A DNA stretch of 61,247 nt from Pseudomonadota bacterium (lineage in GTDB: Bacteria > Pseudomonadota > Alphaproteobacteria > Rhizobiales > Hyphomicrobiaceae), in contig JAFAFW010000041.1 in the NCBI GenBank assembly GCA_023423275.1, positions 1 through 61,247 on the forward strand. Direction: 5' to 3'. Below, piece by piece: positions 7,990-16,117 of the stretch. The position numbers were made by a program, and so were the translations under genes. A model generated the notes under the pieces. It searched no databases. It had not been told where the DNA came from and was given only the letters and a program-made list of their open reading frames with translations. Every line of letters begins with the position of its first letter. Position 1 is the stretch's first letter.

Positions 7990-8005
7990 AGCACGAAGCG
8001 TGCCA
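7990..8005 (-). promoter_or_regulatory. Sigma54 (RpoN) -24/-12 promoter
   Basis: The - strand reads TGGCACGCTTCGTGCT. This has the GG-N10-GC spacing and differs from the TGGCACG-N4-TTGCT consensus at one base (G for the first T of the -12 element). It lies 14 bases before the first leader hairpin. RpoN promoters activated by NtrC are common for nitrate-assimilation operons. It would transcribe the leader and then the truncated cysG. Confidence 0.75.
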
Positions 8006-8126
8006 ATCAATTCATATCGCGATTATTCTCTCAAAAATCAGTATGTTGTCCGCGTTTCGTTGGAAATGCGCCGTTGATTGCGAGGCCAATGCTTGACTAG
8101 GATTTAGCCGGACAACGCTCAAATAC

Positions 8127-8139
8127 TGTGCATTGCACA
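8127..8139. promoter_or_regulatory. Dyad TGTGCATTGCACA, possible activator site
   Basis: This is a perfect 13-base palindrome about 125 bp upstream of the -24 element, a usual distance for an RpoN enhancer. The 12-base string TTGTGCAATGCA from it recurs at 10023-10034 just upstream of nasT. NtrC is a candidate binder because of context, but the half-site orientation differs from the classical GCAC/GTGC enteric form, so the protein is not assigned. Confidence 0.4.
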
Positions 8140-8176
8140 ACCGGACTGTTACTAGTTTTCGCGCTGCAATTCAGAT

Positions 8177-9391
8177 CTAGCCCGCGAGATAATCGCCGAT
8201 CCTTTCAGGGTCGAAGACCTTTCCATCGAAGAAGCCGTCTGGTCCGAGAACGAGGCTGGCGCCAGCCGAGCCTACGGGCGTCGCCGACTGAAGCGCGCCT
8301 TCCACTTTGGCGTTGGCACCCGGAAGCGCGACGCCCAAAACCTTGAGCGCAGCGCGATAAAGGTCGGGTCTATATGTGCTTCGCGCGATCTCCTCATGAG
8401 CGGCGCTCGCCGTCACCTGTCCCCATCGCGCCATCTGGCTGTAAAACCAGAGTGCATGGCTCTTCCACGGAAAGGTGGCGGCCTTGGCGTGTGGCACGAA
8501 GAAGTCCGCGACGGCGACGTTCTCACCTTCGCCTGCGGCGATCACGCCTCGCAAAGCAGGCAGCAACCATTCGGCGGGGCAGTCGACATAGATCTGACTC
8601 GAGAGCAACAGTGCCAGCTCGTCGTGGTTGGCTGGCGTGCCGCACCACTGGGCGGCGCTGTAGAGGGCTCGCAACAGCGCCGACAGAGCCTCCTGGTTTG
8701 CTTCGGCCCACGGTGCCGCGACACCGAGCACTTTTTCAGGGCTGGATTTCCAGATCGCAGCTTTGACCGTGACAATCCTGCCGACTGCCTTCACTACCGC
8801 GGCGGTGTTCCAAGGTTCACCCACGCAATAGCCGTCGATGTGGCCGGACGCCAGTGCATCCGCCATGAACGGCGGTGGGAGGATGACGATATCGATGTCC
8901 GCGTCGGGATCTATGCCAGAGGCGGAGAGCCAATACCGCAGCTCGTAATTGTGCCCCGAATGCGGATGGACAACAGCAAAATGCAAGGGACGCCCGCCGT
9001 TCCTCGCGCGCTCGACAATCACCTCGCGCAAAGCGCCGCCCGTCGAAACCGGGTTGAAATCGGTTGCCGCGCCATGGTTTCGCATCGATCGCCAGACATC
9101 GAGCGACACCGTCACGGCATTGCCGCCGAGGCCGAGTGCCATCGGCGCAATTGTTCTCGCGGCGAGCGGGCTGAGTCCAAGATTGCAGGCAATCGGCATC
9201 GGCGCCAGCATGTGTGCGACGTTGAAATGCCCGACGGCGAGGCGATCGCGAATGCTGGCCCAAGAATTCTCGCGGACCAGCACGAGATCGACGCCTTCCT
9301 TTCTGGCGAAGCCTTTCTCGCGGGCGACAACGAGCAACGCGCTGTCCAGGAGCGGCAGAAATCCAGCCGTGATGCGATGAGGTTCGCTCAT
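8177..9391 (-). CDS. nasS: Nitrate/nitrite sensor protein NasS
   Basis: This 404-residue protein belongs to the NrtA/CmpA family of nitrate-binding proteins but starts MSEPHRITAGFLPLLDSALL with no signal peptide or lipobox, as expected for the cytoplasmic sensor NasS rather than a transporter component. In studied bacteria NasS holds NasT inactive until nitrate or nitrite binds, then releases it. Family features include the HPHSGHNYELRYWL segment near residue 140, the LPPPFMADAL segment and the DGYCVGEPWN motif near 185. The start overlaps the nasT stop by four bases (ATGA), which suggests translational coupling and fits the 1:1 complex. Downstream lie the sigma54-type promoter and leader. 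Confidence 0.88.
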   Translation of the reverse strand: MSEPHRITAGFLPLLDSALLVVAREKGFARKEGVDLVLVRENSWASIRDRLAVGHFNVAHMLAPMPIACNLGLSPLAARTIAPMALGLGGNAVTVSLDVWRSMRNHGAATDFNPVSTGGALREVIVERARNGGRPLHFAVVHPHSGHNYELRYWLSASGIDPDADIDIVILPPPFMADALASGHIDGYCVGEPWNTAAVVKAVGRIVTVKAAIWKSSPEKVLGVAAPWAEANQEALSALLRALYSAAQWCGTPANHDELALLLSSQIYVDCPAEWLLPALRGVIAAGEGENVAVADFFVPHAKAATFPWKSHALWFYSQMARWGQVTASAAHEEIARSTYRPDLYRAALKVLGVALPGANAKVEGALQSATPVGSAGASLVLGPDGFFDGKVFDPERIGDYLAG

Positions 9392-9996
9392 GTCTCTTCC
9401 CCCGGCTCCGGCTCCAGCAGCCCCGCCGCCGTTATCAGGCTCTGGGCAATATCGCTGATCTTTCTGTTCTGATTCATCGCCGTCTTGCGCAGCAGGGCAT
9501 AGGCCGCCTCTTCAGAAAGCCCGCGCGATTTCATCAGGATGCCTTTGGCGCGATCGATAAGCTTGCGGTTTGCGAGTTCGCTGCGCGCCTCCTCGAGCTC
9601 CCGCGCCATGCGCGAAAACGCGTTGAACCGGCTGATTGCCATCTCGAGGATCGGCTTCACCCGCTCCTTGCGCAGCCCATCGACGACATAGGCAGATACT
9701 CCCGCGTCGACGGCCGCCTCAATCGAGACAGCGTCCGACCTGTCGACAAACATCGCGATCGGCCGCTTCACGGCCCGCGAGAGCTGGAACATGTTCTCCA
9801 GCATGTCGCGATTGGGGTTCTCCAGATCGATGACGATCACGTCGGGTTCGATCTCGGCAATTTGCCGGGCGATACCCGTGATGTCGTGGACGAGGGTTAC
9901 ATGGTCGTGCCCAGCCTCACGCAGGCCGGCTTCGATGATCGCGGCACGGATACGGTTTTCATCGATAACGAGAATGCTGAGCGGACCGCCGGTCAT
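9388..9996 (-). CDS. nasT: ANTAR-domain response regulator NasT
   Basis: This 202-residue protein has a receiver-like domain (residues about 8-125) beginning LSILVIDENRIRAAI, with DVIVIDLENPNRDML around the phospho-acceptor position. A C-terminal ANTAR RNA-binding domain (about 140-195) includes ELANRKLIDRAKGILMKSRG and the AYALLRKTAM helix. NasT binds paired hexaloop hairpins in leader RNA and prevents terminator formation when NasS releases it. It is the first gene of the nasT-nasS pair. The 12-base string TTGTGCAATGCA lies 27-38 bases upstream of the ATG and also occurs in the leader promoter region. Confidence 0.9.
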   Translation of the reverse strand: MTGGPLSILVIDENRIRAAIIEAGLREAGHDHVTLVHDITGIARQIAEIEPDVIVIDLENPNRDMLENMFQLSRAVKRPIAMFVDRSDAVSIEAAVDAGVSAYVVDGLRKERVKPILEMAISRFNAFSRMARELEEARSELANRKLIDRAKGILMKSRGLSEEAAYALLRKTAMNQNRKISDIAQSLITAAGLLEPEPGEET

Positions 9997-10022
9997 GTGG
10001 CCAATCTGACAACCTCAGCTGA

Positions 10023-10034
10023 TTGTGCAATGCA
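10023..10034. promoter_or_regulatory. TTGTGCAATGCA repeat upstream of nasT
   Basis: This 12-base string is shared, on the opposite strand, with the dyad at 8127-8139 in front of the sigma54-type promoter. Having the same site before both the regulator pair and its presumed target suggests one protein controls both. No further match to a known operator is claimed. Confidence 0.35.
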
Positions 10035-10464
10035 TCATGAGGGTCACCGCTACCATGCCCCGGGAGTGTCTGCAAAGGGTCAGACTCGTCGGCCGGTAAC
10101 CGAGCCAGAGAAGATTTCATCCGAATACGGTCGTCGGCTCTGCCGGTTAGTCGTCCGGCGCGCCTGCGCCTGAGCCGACGTGCTGAAACTCAGGCCGCCA
10201 TGTGGTTCAAGCAATGCGATCGGCACCTCGGCTTCGATGAGATAGGGAATGCCGGTGCACTCCAAGGCCCTGTGCGCTGGCGGATACGAGAAGATGATGC
10301 CGACAGTGGTAAGGGACTATCTGAAGCTAATTGAACGTTTCCGCCCGGAGATTCTGCCACGATCGTCAGTTCCGCCAGCAGCGGAAGAAAGCGTGGTGCC
10401 ATTCCGAAAGAGGTAGCCCGAGACCTCGGCGTCCGTTGGCAACATTTTACAGAATAAATATTTT
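10035..10464. other. Non-coding or decayed stretch between nasT and an integrase tail
   Basis: No reading frame here gives a recognisable protein on either strand. Several short open frames exist on both strands but none shows a family motif or a ribosome site. The stretch ends at the tyrosine-recombinase remnant, so it may be decayed mobile-element DNA. Confidence 0.4.
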
Positions 10465-10572
10465 GCAAGGCAGGACCTGAAATTGATCCAAGATTATCTC
10501 GGCCACCGAGAAGTGAAGCATACAACACGCTACACACGGGTGGTTGGAGGGCGCTTCGAGGGGCTGTGGTAA
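10465..10572 (+). pseudogene. C-terminal remnant of a tyrosine recombinase (phage-type integrase)
   Basis: The frame reads ARQDLKLIQDYLGHREVKHT followed by TRYTRVVGGRFEGLW and TAA. The LIQDYLGH and TRYTR elements contain the last catalytic residues (the H of LGH and the nucleophilic Tyr) of tyrosine recombinases. The preceding HxLRH box and the catalytic core are not found upstream, so only the last 35 codons remain. It marks a former mobile element or its edge. Confidence 0.75.
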
Positions 10573-10676
10573 GCCAACCTTTAGGGCAGGCCAGCGCGCA
10601 AGCAATATACAATACCCTTTTTGCCAATCACGGCAACGATGATCAAGTACTGTTAATCAGCTTGCCGACAGTAGCA

Positions 10677-12182
10677 TCAACCAGCGGGAGCTCCCCGCCA
10701 TGAAATCACAAGCCGAGCGCCTCTAACGAGGCAAGGTACAAACCAGAGCGCCAGGACAAGACATCCAAGAGCTGCAGCAACGGGACGATCGAAAAACGCC
10801 AACAGGTTGCCGTCAGCCTTAATCATGGATGTCAGGAAGCTCTCCTCCACCAGTGTGCCGAGCAATAACCCGAGGATAGCCGGGGCGATCGGGAATCCAT
10901 TCTCCTCCATAAAATAGGCGACGAGGCCCGCAATCAACATGACGCCGATGTCGAAGACGGTGTTATTAATCGCGAAGGCGCCCACGATCGACAGAAGAAG
11001 GATCGTCGGCACGAGAATCGTGGTTGGAACTCTCAGGATCGAACGCGAGCATTTGATGAAGGCAAAGCCGAGCGGGATCATCAGTATGTTGGCGACGAAA
11101 AAGGACATCAGAACTGCATAGACGTATTGCGGATCGTTGATGAAGATTGTCGGGCCGGGGTTCATTCCTTTGATGTAAAGTACTCCGATAGCGATGGCCG
11201 TAATGGCATCGCCAGGGATACCGAACACCAGGGCCGGAACCCACGCGCCGCTAAGCGCGGAGTTATTTGCCGAGGTGCTGGCGACAATTCCCTCCAGTTC
11301 CCCTTTGCCGTAGGTCTCCGGATGCTTGGAAAGCTTTTGGCTTAGCGCGTAAGAGACGTATGTCGCAAGCGTGCTTCCGGATCCGGGGAGAATGCCGATG
11401 ATAGTGCCAATAGCACTGCCGCCGAGGAAATTGCGCCAATAGAGGCTAAAGGTTCGCACGATACCGCTAAATACGTTTCCGATCCTTTGAACCGAGATCT
11501 CGGCATTGGTCCCGCGCTTTGTTAGCATACGTATTATTTCTGCAAGAGCAAACATTCCAATCATGGCGGGAACGAAATTAATTCCGCCCATCAACTCTAC
11601 ATTTCCGAAGGTGAAGCGCGGAAAGCCTGACGTCGCGCCAATTCCTACCGTCGATACGAGAAGACCGAGCAGCAGCGAAACGACACCCTTGATCGTCGAA
11701 GCAGAGGAAATGAAAACGGCACAAGTCAACCCGAGGACCGCTAGCCAAAAATACTCGAATGTCCCGAAACGGATTACGATTTTGGCCAGACTGGGTGCCG
11801 CAAAGACCAACACAAGACTGCCAATAATACCGCCAAGGGCTGAATAGACGAGATTGACACCGAGACAGAGCTCAGCTTTCCCCTGCGTTGTGAGCGAAAA
11901 GGCATCGTCAACATAGGCAGCGGAACCGGGCGTGCCTGGAATACGCAGTAACGTCGCCGGAATATCACCCGCGAAAATTGCCATCGCCGAAGCCGCAACG
12001 ATCGCCGCGACTGCCGGTACGGGCTCCATGAAAAAGGTAATTGGCACCAACAGTGCGGTCGCCATCGTTGCTGTCAGTCCAGGGATCGCGCCGATAATGA
12101 GGCCGAAAACGGAAGCCAGAACGATGACCAAAAGCACATCGGGAGAGAGAACGAGCCCGAGCGCAACCAGATACGTATCCAT
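10677..12182 (-). CDS. tctA: Tripartite tricarboxylate transporter large permease TctA
   Basis: This 501-residue inner-membrane protein with about twelve hydrophobic segments is the large subunit of a Tct transporter, which imports carboxylates using a periplasmic binding protein. The family signature GAIPGLTATMATALLVPITF lies near residue 32. The second repeat GILPGSGSTLATYVSYALSQ lies near 265, followed by the AGAWVPALVFGIPGDA-type region. It is the last gene of the five-gene - strand set and begins 6 bases after tctB. Substrate cannot be read from the permease. Confidence 0.95.
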   Translation of the reverse strand: MDTYLVALGLVLSPDVLLVIVLASVFGLIIGAIPGLTATMATALLVPITFFMEPVPAVAAIVAASAMAIFAGDIPATLLRIPGTPGSAAYVDDAFSLTTQGKAELCLGVNLVYSALGGIIGSLVLVFAAPSLAKIVIRFGTFEYFWLAVLGLTCAVFISSASTIKGVVSLLLGLLVSTVGIGATSGFPRFTFGNVELMGGINFVPAMIGMFALAEIIRMLTKRGTNAEISVQRIGNVFSGIVRTFSLYWRNFLGGSAIGTIIGILPGSGSTLATYVSYALSQKLSKHPETYGKGELEGIVASTSANNSALSGAWVPALVFGIPGDAITAIAIGVLYIKGMNPGPTIFINDPQYVYAVLMSFFVANILMIPLGFAFIKCSRSILRVPTTILVPTILLLSIVGAFAINNTVFDIGVMLIAGLVAYFMEENGFPIAPAILGLLLGTLVEESFLTSMIKADGNLLAFFDRPVAAALGCLVLALWFVPCLVRGARLVISWRGAPAG

Positions 12183-12188
12183 CAGATT

Positions 12189-12662
12189 TCACCAGGCGAT
12201 CGGCTGCAGTACCCCCCACGGGAGCGGCACCAACAAGACGTTATGGAAGACGATGTGGGTCGCCAGCGATATCGTTGTGGCGAACACCAGCGAAGAAACG
12301 GGCCGGCCACGCAGCCAGATGAACAACGTCGCGAGGATTATGAAAGCCGTGAGCAGAAAGCCCAGCACGTCCACGGCATACATGTAAAAGACAACTCCCC
12401 CGATACCGAGAGCGAAATTGACGACAAGTCTCGGGGAACGTGCCCAGTCTGGAAGCTGAATAAGTGGCCTCCCTCTTCTATCCGCGACCCCCTTGACCAC
12501 CAAGCCGATACCGCAGCTAGCAAGACCGATCCCGATCAGAATGGGAAACAGACCGGGACCATATTCCTGACCGGGGATTGATGGAAACGTCAGGCTATAG
12601 GCGATCAATGCCACCGAGAAGCACGTGAGGGCCGCACCAATCACAGCATCATTGATGCGCAC
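12189..12662 (-). CDS. tctB: Tripartite tricarboxylate transporter small permease TctB
   Basis: This 157-residue protein has four hydrophobic segments and the length and layout of TctB: an N-terminal segment ending at GQEYGPGLFPILIGIGLA, a short basic loop near residue 65, then three more helices. It is the weakly conserved small subunit that pairs with TctA. Position between tctC and tctA supports the call more than sequence does. A GGAGAA ribosome site precedes the ATG. Confidence 0.88.
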   Translation of the reverse strand: MRINDAVIGAALTCFSVALIAYSLTFPSIPGQEYGPGLFPILIGIGLASCGIGLVVKGVADRRGRPLIQLPDWARSPRLVVNFALGIGGVVFYMYAVDVLGFLLTAFIILATLFIWLRGRPVSSLVFATTISLATHIVFHNVLLVPLPWGVLQPIAW

Positions 12663-12692
12663 CGGATTTTCTCCTTTGAATTGCGGGCGTCT

Positions 12693-13670
12693 CTATTTCA
12701 CGAGACCGGCGGCTCTCATTGCATCGCCAAATTGCTCTTGCTTAGCGGCGAGCGATTTGCCGAATGTCTCTGAACCAAGGCAAGACACCGCATAGCCCCG
12801 CTTGTCCATGAACGATTTGAACTCGGTACTCTGGCAAATTTTCTCTAGCGCTTTCCCGAGCTTGGCCACTATTTCCGGAGACAAACCCTTTGGCCCGGCA
12901 ATGCCGCGCCAGTTGGCAATTGTCCAATTGATGCCGGCCGATTCCTTCAAAGTGGGAACATCGCGGAATGTGGAATCTCGCTCAGGGGCCATCGTCGCAA
13001 GTGGCCGCACCTCACCTGCTGCAACCAGCGTCTTGGCGTCCGACAGGCTATTAGTGACGAAATCAACGCCATCCGACGTGAGTTCCGCCAGCCCTTGTGC
13101 ACCGCCTTGGGTCGGCACCCATTTGACCGCTGTCGGATCGATGCCGGCCGCCTTCAACATCCCGACCATCGCAAGATGCAGCAAACCGCCCTGGTTTGCG
13201 CCTGACGCTTTCAGCTTGCCGGGATTGGCGTGAATAGCGTCAAGAAGCTCCTTTGTCGTCTTATAGGGGGCATCTGCGCGTACGATCAGCCCCGGAGAGT
13301 CTGAGTTGTACTGTGCAATCGGAACCAAGTCCGCGTAGCTTAGCGGCGTCACCCCCTGATGCTTGTACATGGACAGTTCTGTCGTGATCACGCCGATCGT
13401 ATAACCGTCCGGTTTGGCATTTGCGATTTCGGTGTGCCCCGCGACCCCGCCGCCACCGGTTCGGTTTATAACCGGAAACGGCTTGCCGAGCTCATCCTCC
13501 AGCATTTTCGAAATGATGCGCGCGGTGGCGTCGGTGCCGCCACCGGCTGACCAGGGGACGATCATATTAACCGGACGCTCGGGCCACTCGGCTAGCGCCG
13601 CTGAGGTCGTTGCGATCAGGGCGCTCCCGAGTACGAGGGCGGTACAGATCGACCGCAGATGTGTCATCAT
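12693..13670 (-). CDS. tctC: Tct/Bug-family periplasmic substrate-binding protein
   Basis: This 325-residue protein has a clear Sec signal peptide ending ATTSAALA before EWPERPVNMIVPW. It then shows Bug/TctC markers: SAGGGTDATARIISKMLE, FPVINRTGGGGVAGHTEIA and KPDGYTIGV. It captures the substrate in the periplasm for TctAB. Bug proteins bind many carboxylates, so the ligand is unknown. The DapA-like enzyme upstream suggests a sugar acid, keto acid or related carboxylate. It lies 27 bases after that gene and 30 before tctB. Confidence 0.93.
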   Translation of the reverse strand: MMTHLRSICTALVLGSALIATTSAALAEWPERPVNMIVPWSAGGGTDATARIISKMLEDELGKPFPVINRTGGGGVAGHTEIANAKPDGYTIGVITTELSMYKHQGVTPLSYADLVPIAQYNSDSPGLIVRADAPYKTTKELLDAIHANPGKLKASGANQGGLLHLAMVGMLKAAGIDPTAVKWVPTQGGAQGLAELTSDGVDFVTNSLSDAKTLVAAGEVRPLATMAPERDSTFRDVPTLKESAGINWTIANWRGIAGPKGLSPEIVAKLGKALEKICQSTEFKSFMDKRGYAVSCLGSETFGKSLAAKQEQFGDAMRAAGLVK

Positions 13671-13697
13671 CAGGCGTTCCTCCTTTTTTGTTTTTCG

Positions 13698-14624
13698 TCA
13701 CGCTGCCTTTTGCAGGCAGTCTTCTCCGACCAGATCGGCCAGGGGCTGTCGCACAGCGGCTTTTTGTGCCGGCGTTGCTTCTGGAAGTGGGGCCCTAGGC
13801 AGGCCACCCGGGCAGCCTTGCAGCGTCTGCACGTACTTCGTCACTGCAACGCGGTTATCGGAATAGATCGTGTTCCAGAGTCGAAGCAGTTTCTCATGGA
13901 GCTGGCGGGCGCGAACATGGTCACCAGATTGCACAGCGTTCCATAACTGCACGCAGGGTCCCGGGACTGCCGACAGGATTTGCGAGATGGCACCATGGGC
14001 GCCTAGCGCGAACGTTGGATAAAGCAGTGCGTCGATCGCGGCGTAAATCCGGTCGTCAGGACCGGCCATGATCATCAGGTCAGCCATCGTCTTGACGTCG
14101 CTTGCGCTCTGCTTCACACCGAAAACCTGAGGAATGTCGCGCATCATCCTGACGAGCAGCTTCGGCGAGATGTAGTTCCAAGGCACGACGTTGTAGACGA
14201 TGATCGGGATGCCGACCTCTTCAGCAACGGTCTTGAAGTGTTGGAATGCAGACTCTTCGTCAGTCTTATAAATGTAGTGCACCGGCGTGATCTGAAGGGC
14301 GGATACACCCAGATCGGCTACAGCCTTGGCGCGTTCCACCGCCTGCCGGGTGCTATTGACGATAATGCCGGCGACGACAGGCATGCGATCTCCGACCTCC
14401 TCGCACGTCACGGACACGATTCGACGAAGTTCATCCGTTGAAAGGGCAAAGCCCTCACCGGCACTGCCACCTGAAACGATGCCGTGCACACCCTGGTCCA
14501 TCATGAAACGCGCCTGGGCCCGCAGCCCCTTTTCGTCAATCTGCTCATCGGTGGTGAAGGGAGTGGTCAGCGGCGGCAAGATCCCAAAAATCTCCGAAGG
14601 GCCAAATTTCGTCTTTGAACTCAT
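13698..14624 (-). CDS. DapA-family lyase/dehydratase (class I aldolase superfamily)
   Basis: This 308-residue protein belongs to the dihydrodipicolinate synthase/N-acetylneuraminate lyase superfamily, which forms a Schiff base with a keto acid. It shows GIVSGGSAGEGFALSTDE (binding of the pyruvate-like carboxylate), IIVYNVVP with the catalytic Tyr near residue 143, and FGVKQSASD with the Schiff-base Lys near 171. Because it lies between an IclR regulator and a Tct importer, a catabolic lyase or dehydratase acting on a sugar acid or keto acid is more likely than lysine synthesis. The exact reaction cannot be assigned from sequence. Confidence 0.88.
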   Translation of the reverse strand: MSSKTKFGPSEIFGILPPLTTPFTTDEQIDEKGLRAQARFMMDQGVHGIVSGGSAGEGFALSTDELRRIVSVTCEEVGDRMPVVAGIIVNSTRQAVERAKAVADLGVSALQITPVHYIYKTDEESAFQHFKTVAEEVGIPIIVYNVVPWNYISPKLLVRMMRDIPQVFGVKQSASDVKTMADLMIMAGPDDRIYAAIDALLYPTFALGAHGAISQILSAVPGPCVQLWNAVQSGDHVRARQLHEKLLRLWNTIYSDNRVAVTKYVQTLQGCPGGLPRAPLPEATPAQKAAVRQPLADLVGEDCLQKAA

Positions 14625-14651
14625 GCAGTCTGTTCCTCCCGTTATCGCTGG

Positions 14652-15437
14652 TCAGTCATCGGTTGTTTCCGGCAAATCGGCCCCGGACATGGTCCGCAAA
14701 GCCTTCGTGACCTCTGCGGCCGCTCGAAGCGTCTCGCGGACCATTTCCTCGTACATCTGTGAGAAGCGGCTTGATGGCGCAGCAAGCGTAATGCCTGCGA
14801 TCACACGCCCATTGGGACCTTCAAGCGGGGCTGCCACGCCGGACGCGCCCTCAACGTGACCGTCACGGCTTTCAGCGTAACCAACCTCGCGGACCCTTTG
14901 CAAAATGGCGCGCAGTTTGTCCGGGTCGGTCTCTGTTGTGGGGGTCACTTTCTTGAGCTGGACGGTACGCAGATAAGAATCTATCGCGGCATCGGACTGG
15001 CTGGCGAGCAACACTTGGCCGATCGACGTACAGTACGCAGGGCGTTCGTGTGTCAGCCCACCGTCGTATCTGACCTCCTTCGGGCTCACGACCTTATCGA
15101 TGTAGCGGATTGCCCTGTTGGGCGTCATAATTCCTATGAAGGCGGTTTCGCCCGTCCGCGCGACGGCGCTTTCGAGAACGGGGCGCGTGATCCTCACGAG
15201 GTGCGCAAATTCGCCACCAATCCAGCCGTCCCGCCGCAACAGTTCCGCCAACTGATATCTCGCTCCACTCCTGACCACGTATCCCCTCTGCCGAAGTGTC
15301 TCCAGCAATCCGGAGGCACTGCTCTTGGGGATGTCGAGGCTGCGCGCCAACTCGCTTACACCCATCGGCTCCTGCGCGAGCGACAGCAGTTCAAGGACAT
15401 CCAAGACTCGGGCGGCAGATTTGACGGCGCTGTTCAT
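14652..15437 (-). CDS. IclR-family transcriptional regulator
   Basis: This regulator has an N-terminal winged helix (MNSAVKSAARVLDVLELLSL, then GVSELARSLDIPKSSASGLL as the recognition part). A C-terminal effector-binding IclR domain follows, with HERPAYCTSIGQVLLAS and GYAESRDGHVEGASGVAAPL. An in-frame ATG exists 30 bases upstream at 15467, but it falls within the palindrome at 15450-15465. The chosen ATG gives the usual IclR N-terminus and 261 residues. No strong ribosome site precedes either start. It is first in line before dapA-like and tctCBA, so it probably controls its own operon. Confidence 0.88.
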   Translation of the reverse strand: MNSAVKSAARVLDVLELLSLAQEPMGVSELARSLDIPKSSASGLLETLRQRGYVVRSGARYQLAELLRRDGWIGGEFAHLVRITRPVLESAVARTGETAFIGIMTPNRAIRYIDKVVSPKEVRYDGGLTHERPAYCTSIGQVLLASQSDAAIDSYLRTVQLKKVTPTTETDPDKLRAILQRVREVGYAESRDGHVEGASGVAAPLEGPNGRVIAGITLAAPSSRFSQMYEEMVRETLRAAAEVTKALRTMSGADLPETTDD

Positions 15438-15449
15438 GCTATTTGTATC

Positions 15450-15465
15450 GTTCACATATATGAAC
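15450..15465. promoter_or_regulatory. Inverted repeat GTTCACATATATGAAC, probable IclR operator
   Basis: The perfect arms GTTCA and TGAAC are separated by six A/T-rich bases just upstream of the chosen iclR start. Size and position suit an IclR-family dimer acting on its own promoter. No experimental site is known to me for this protein. Confidence 0.5.
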
Positions 15466-15570
15466 ATCGTTCTGTATATTGATCAGAGTAAGCGCAGTGG
15501 ATCCATCGTGTCAACATTCCGCCCATTGGCCTTGGACTTCAGGGAACTCTGCTTGCTGAGAGAGTAGCCT

Positions 15571-15760
15571 ATGGCCGACGACCCGCTCTTCCACCGCGCT
15601 TATGATCAATTAGCAGGCGAAGGACGCTGGCTCGCACCCAAGGTCCTTGGGACCATTCCGATCCGTTTTCCATCGCCGAGATCGCCCTGGCGACGACGGC
15701 TGGCATGTGGACGTGAGTTTCGGAACGGAACGACCGGGTTTGCGGCTGGCGGATTTCACG
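15571..15760 (+). pseudogene. Phytanoyl-CoA dioxygenase-family fragment, frameshifted
   Basis: One frame reads DDPLFHRAYDQLAGEGRWLA then PKVLGTIPIRFPS. A neighbouring frame continues DRPGDDGWHVDVSFGTE. Together they match the region before and at the HxD iron-binding motif of PhyH-type Fe(II)/2-oxoglutarate dioxygenases. The switch of frame lies near 15680. Nothing corresponding to the C-terminal iron ligand is seen, so this is a non-functional scrap. Confidence 0.6.
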
Positions 15761-15894
15761 AAACAAGGCTTGGAACGGACAGAAGCTCAGGGGGTGATGC
15801 GGCGTATTGAAATGAAGACCTGGCCTGCAGAGGGAGCGGAGCCTCGCAGAGACAGCGAAATGTCCATCCTGCTTACGGGTGGCCGACGCTAGCT

Positions 15895-16117
15895 GACAAC
15901 GGTCGCGAAAGTGCGTGGCAGTATCGCCCGCCCGATGCGCCCGGTTGAACTCGATGCCAAGGTCGCGGGTTGCGCCTTGGGCCTAATCCCATCGGACAGG
16001 TACGACGCGCTGAGAACGCTGCTGACACGAGCCGACGACGCAATCCCCGCGCGCGCTTGTCGCCGTACCGCTGGACGGCCTCTGCTTAACCGGGAAACAA
16101 GCCCTAGGTTCCTGTGA
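15895..16117 (+). pseudogene. Possible C-terminal scrap of an MmgE/PrpD-family protein
   Basis: The frame reads RGSIARPMRPVELDAKVAGC and then LIPSDRYDALRTLL. This resembles the end of MmgE/PrpD dehydratases, in which a GSP-x-RPM-x-ELDAK string precedes two final helices. The match is from memory of the family pattern and is weak. No upstream part of such a gene is visible. Confidence 0.35.

Noticed and set aside
7841..8077. Small + strand ORF opposite the cysG leader
   Set aside because: It covers the terminator and hairpins and has no family motif. The structural reading on the - strand explains the sequence better.
8127..8139. Naming the palindrome an NtrC site outright
   Set aside because: The half-site orientation does not match the classical NtrC consensus, so it is kept as an unassigned activator-like dyad.
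8396..9472. Long + strand open frame of 358 codons opposite nasS
   Set aside because: Antisense shadow of nasS caused by GC-rich codon use. The encoded residues are low-complexity Arg/His-rich with no motif.
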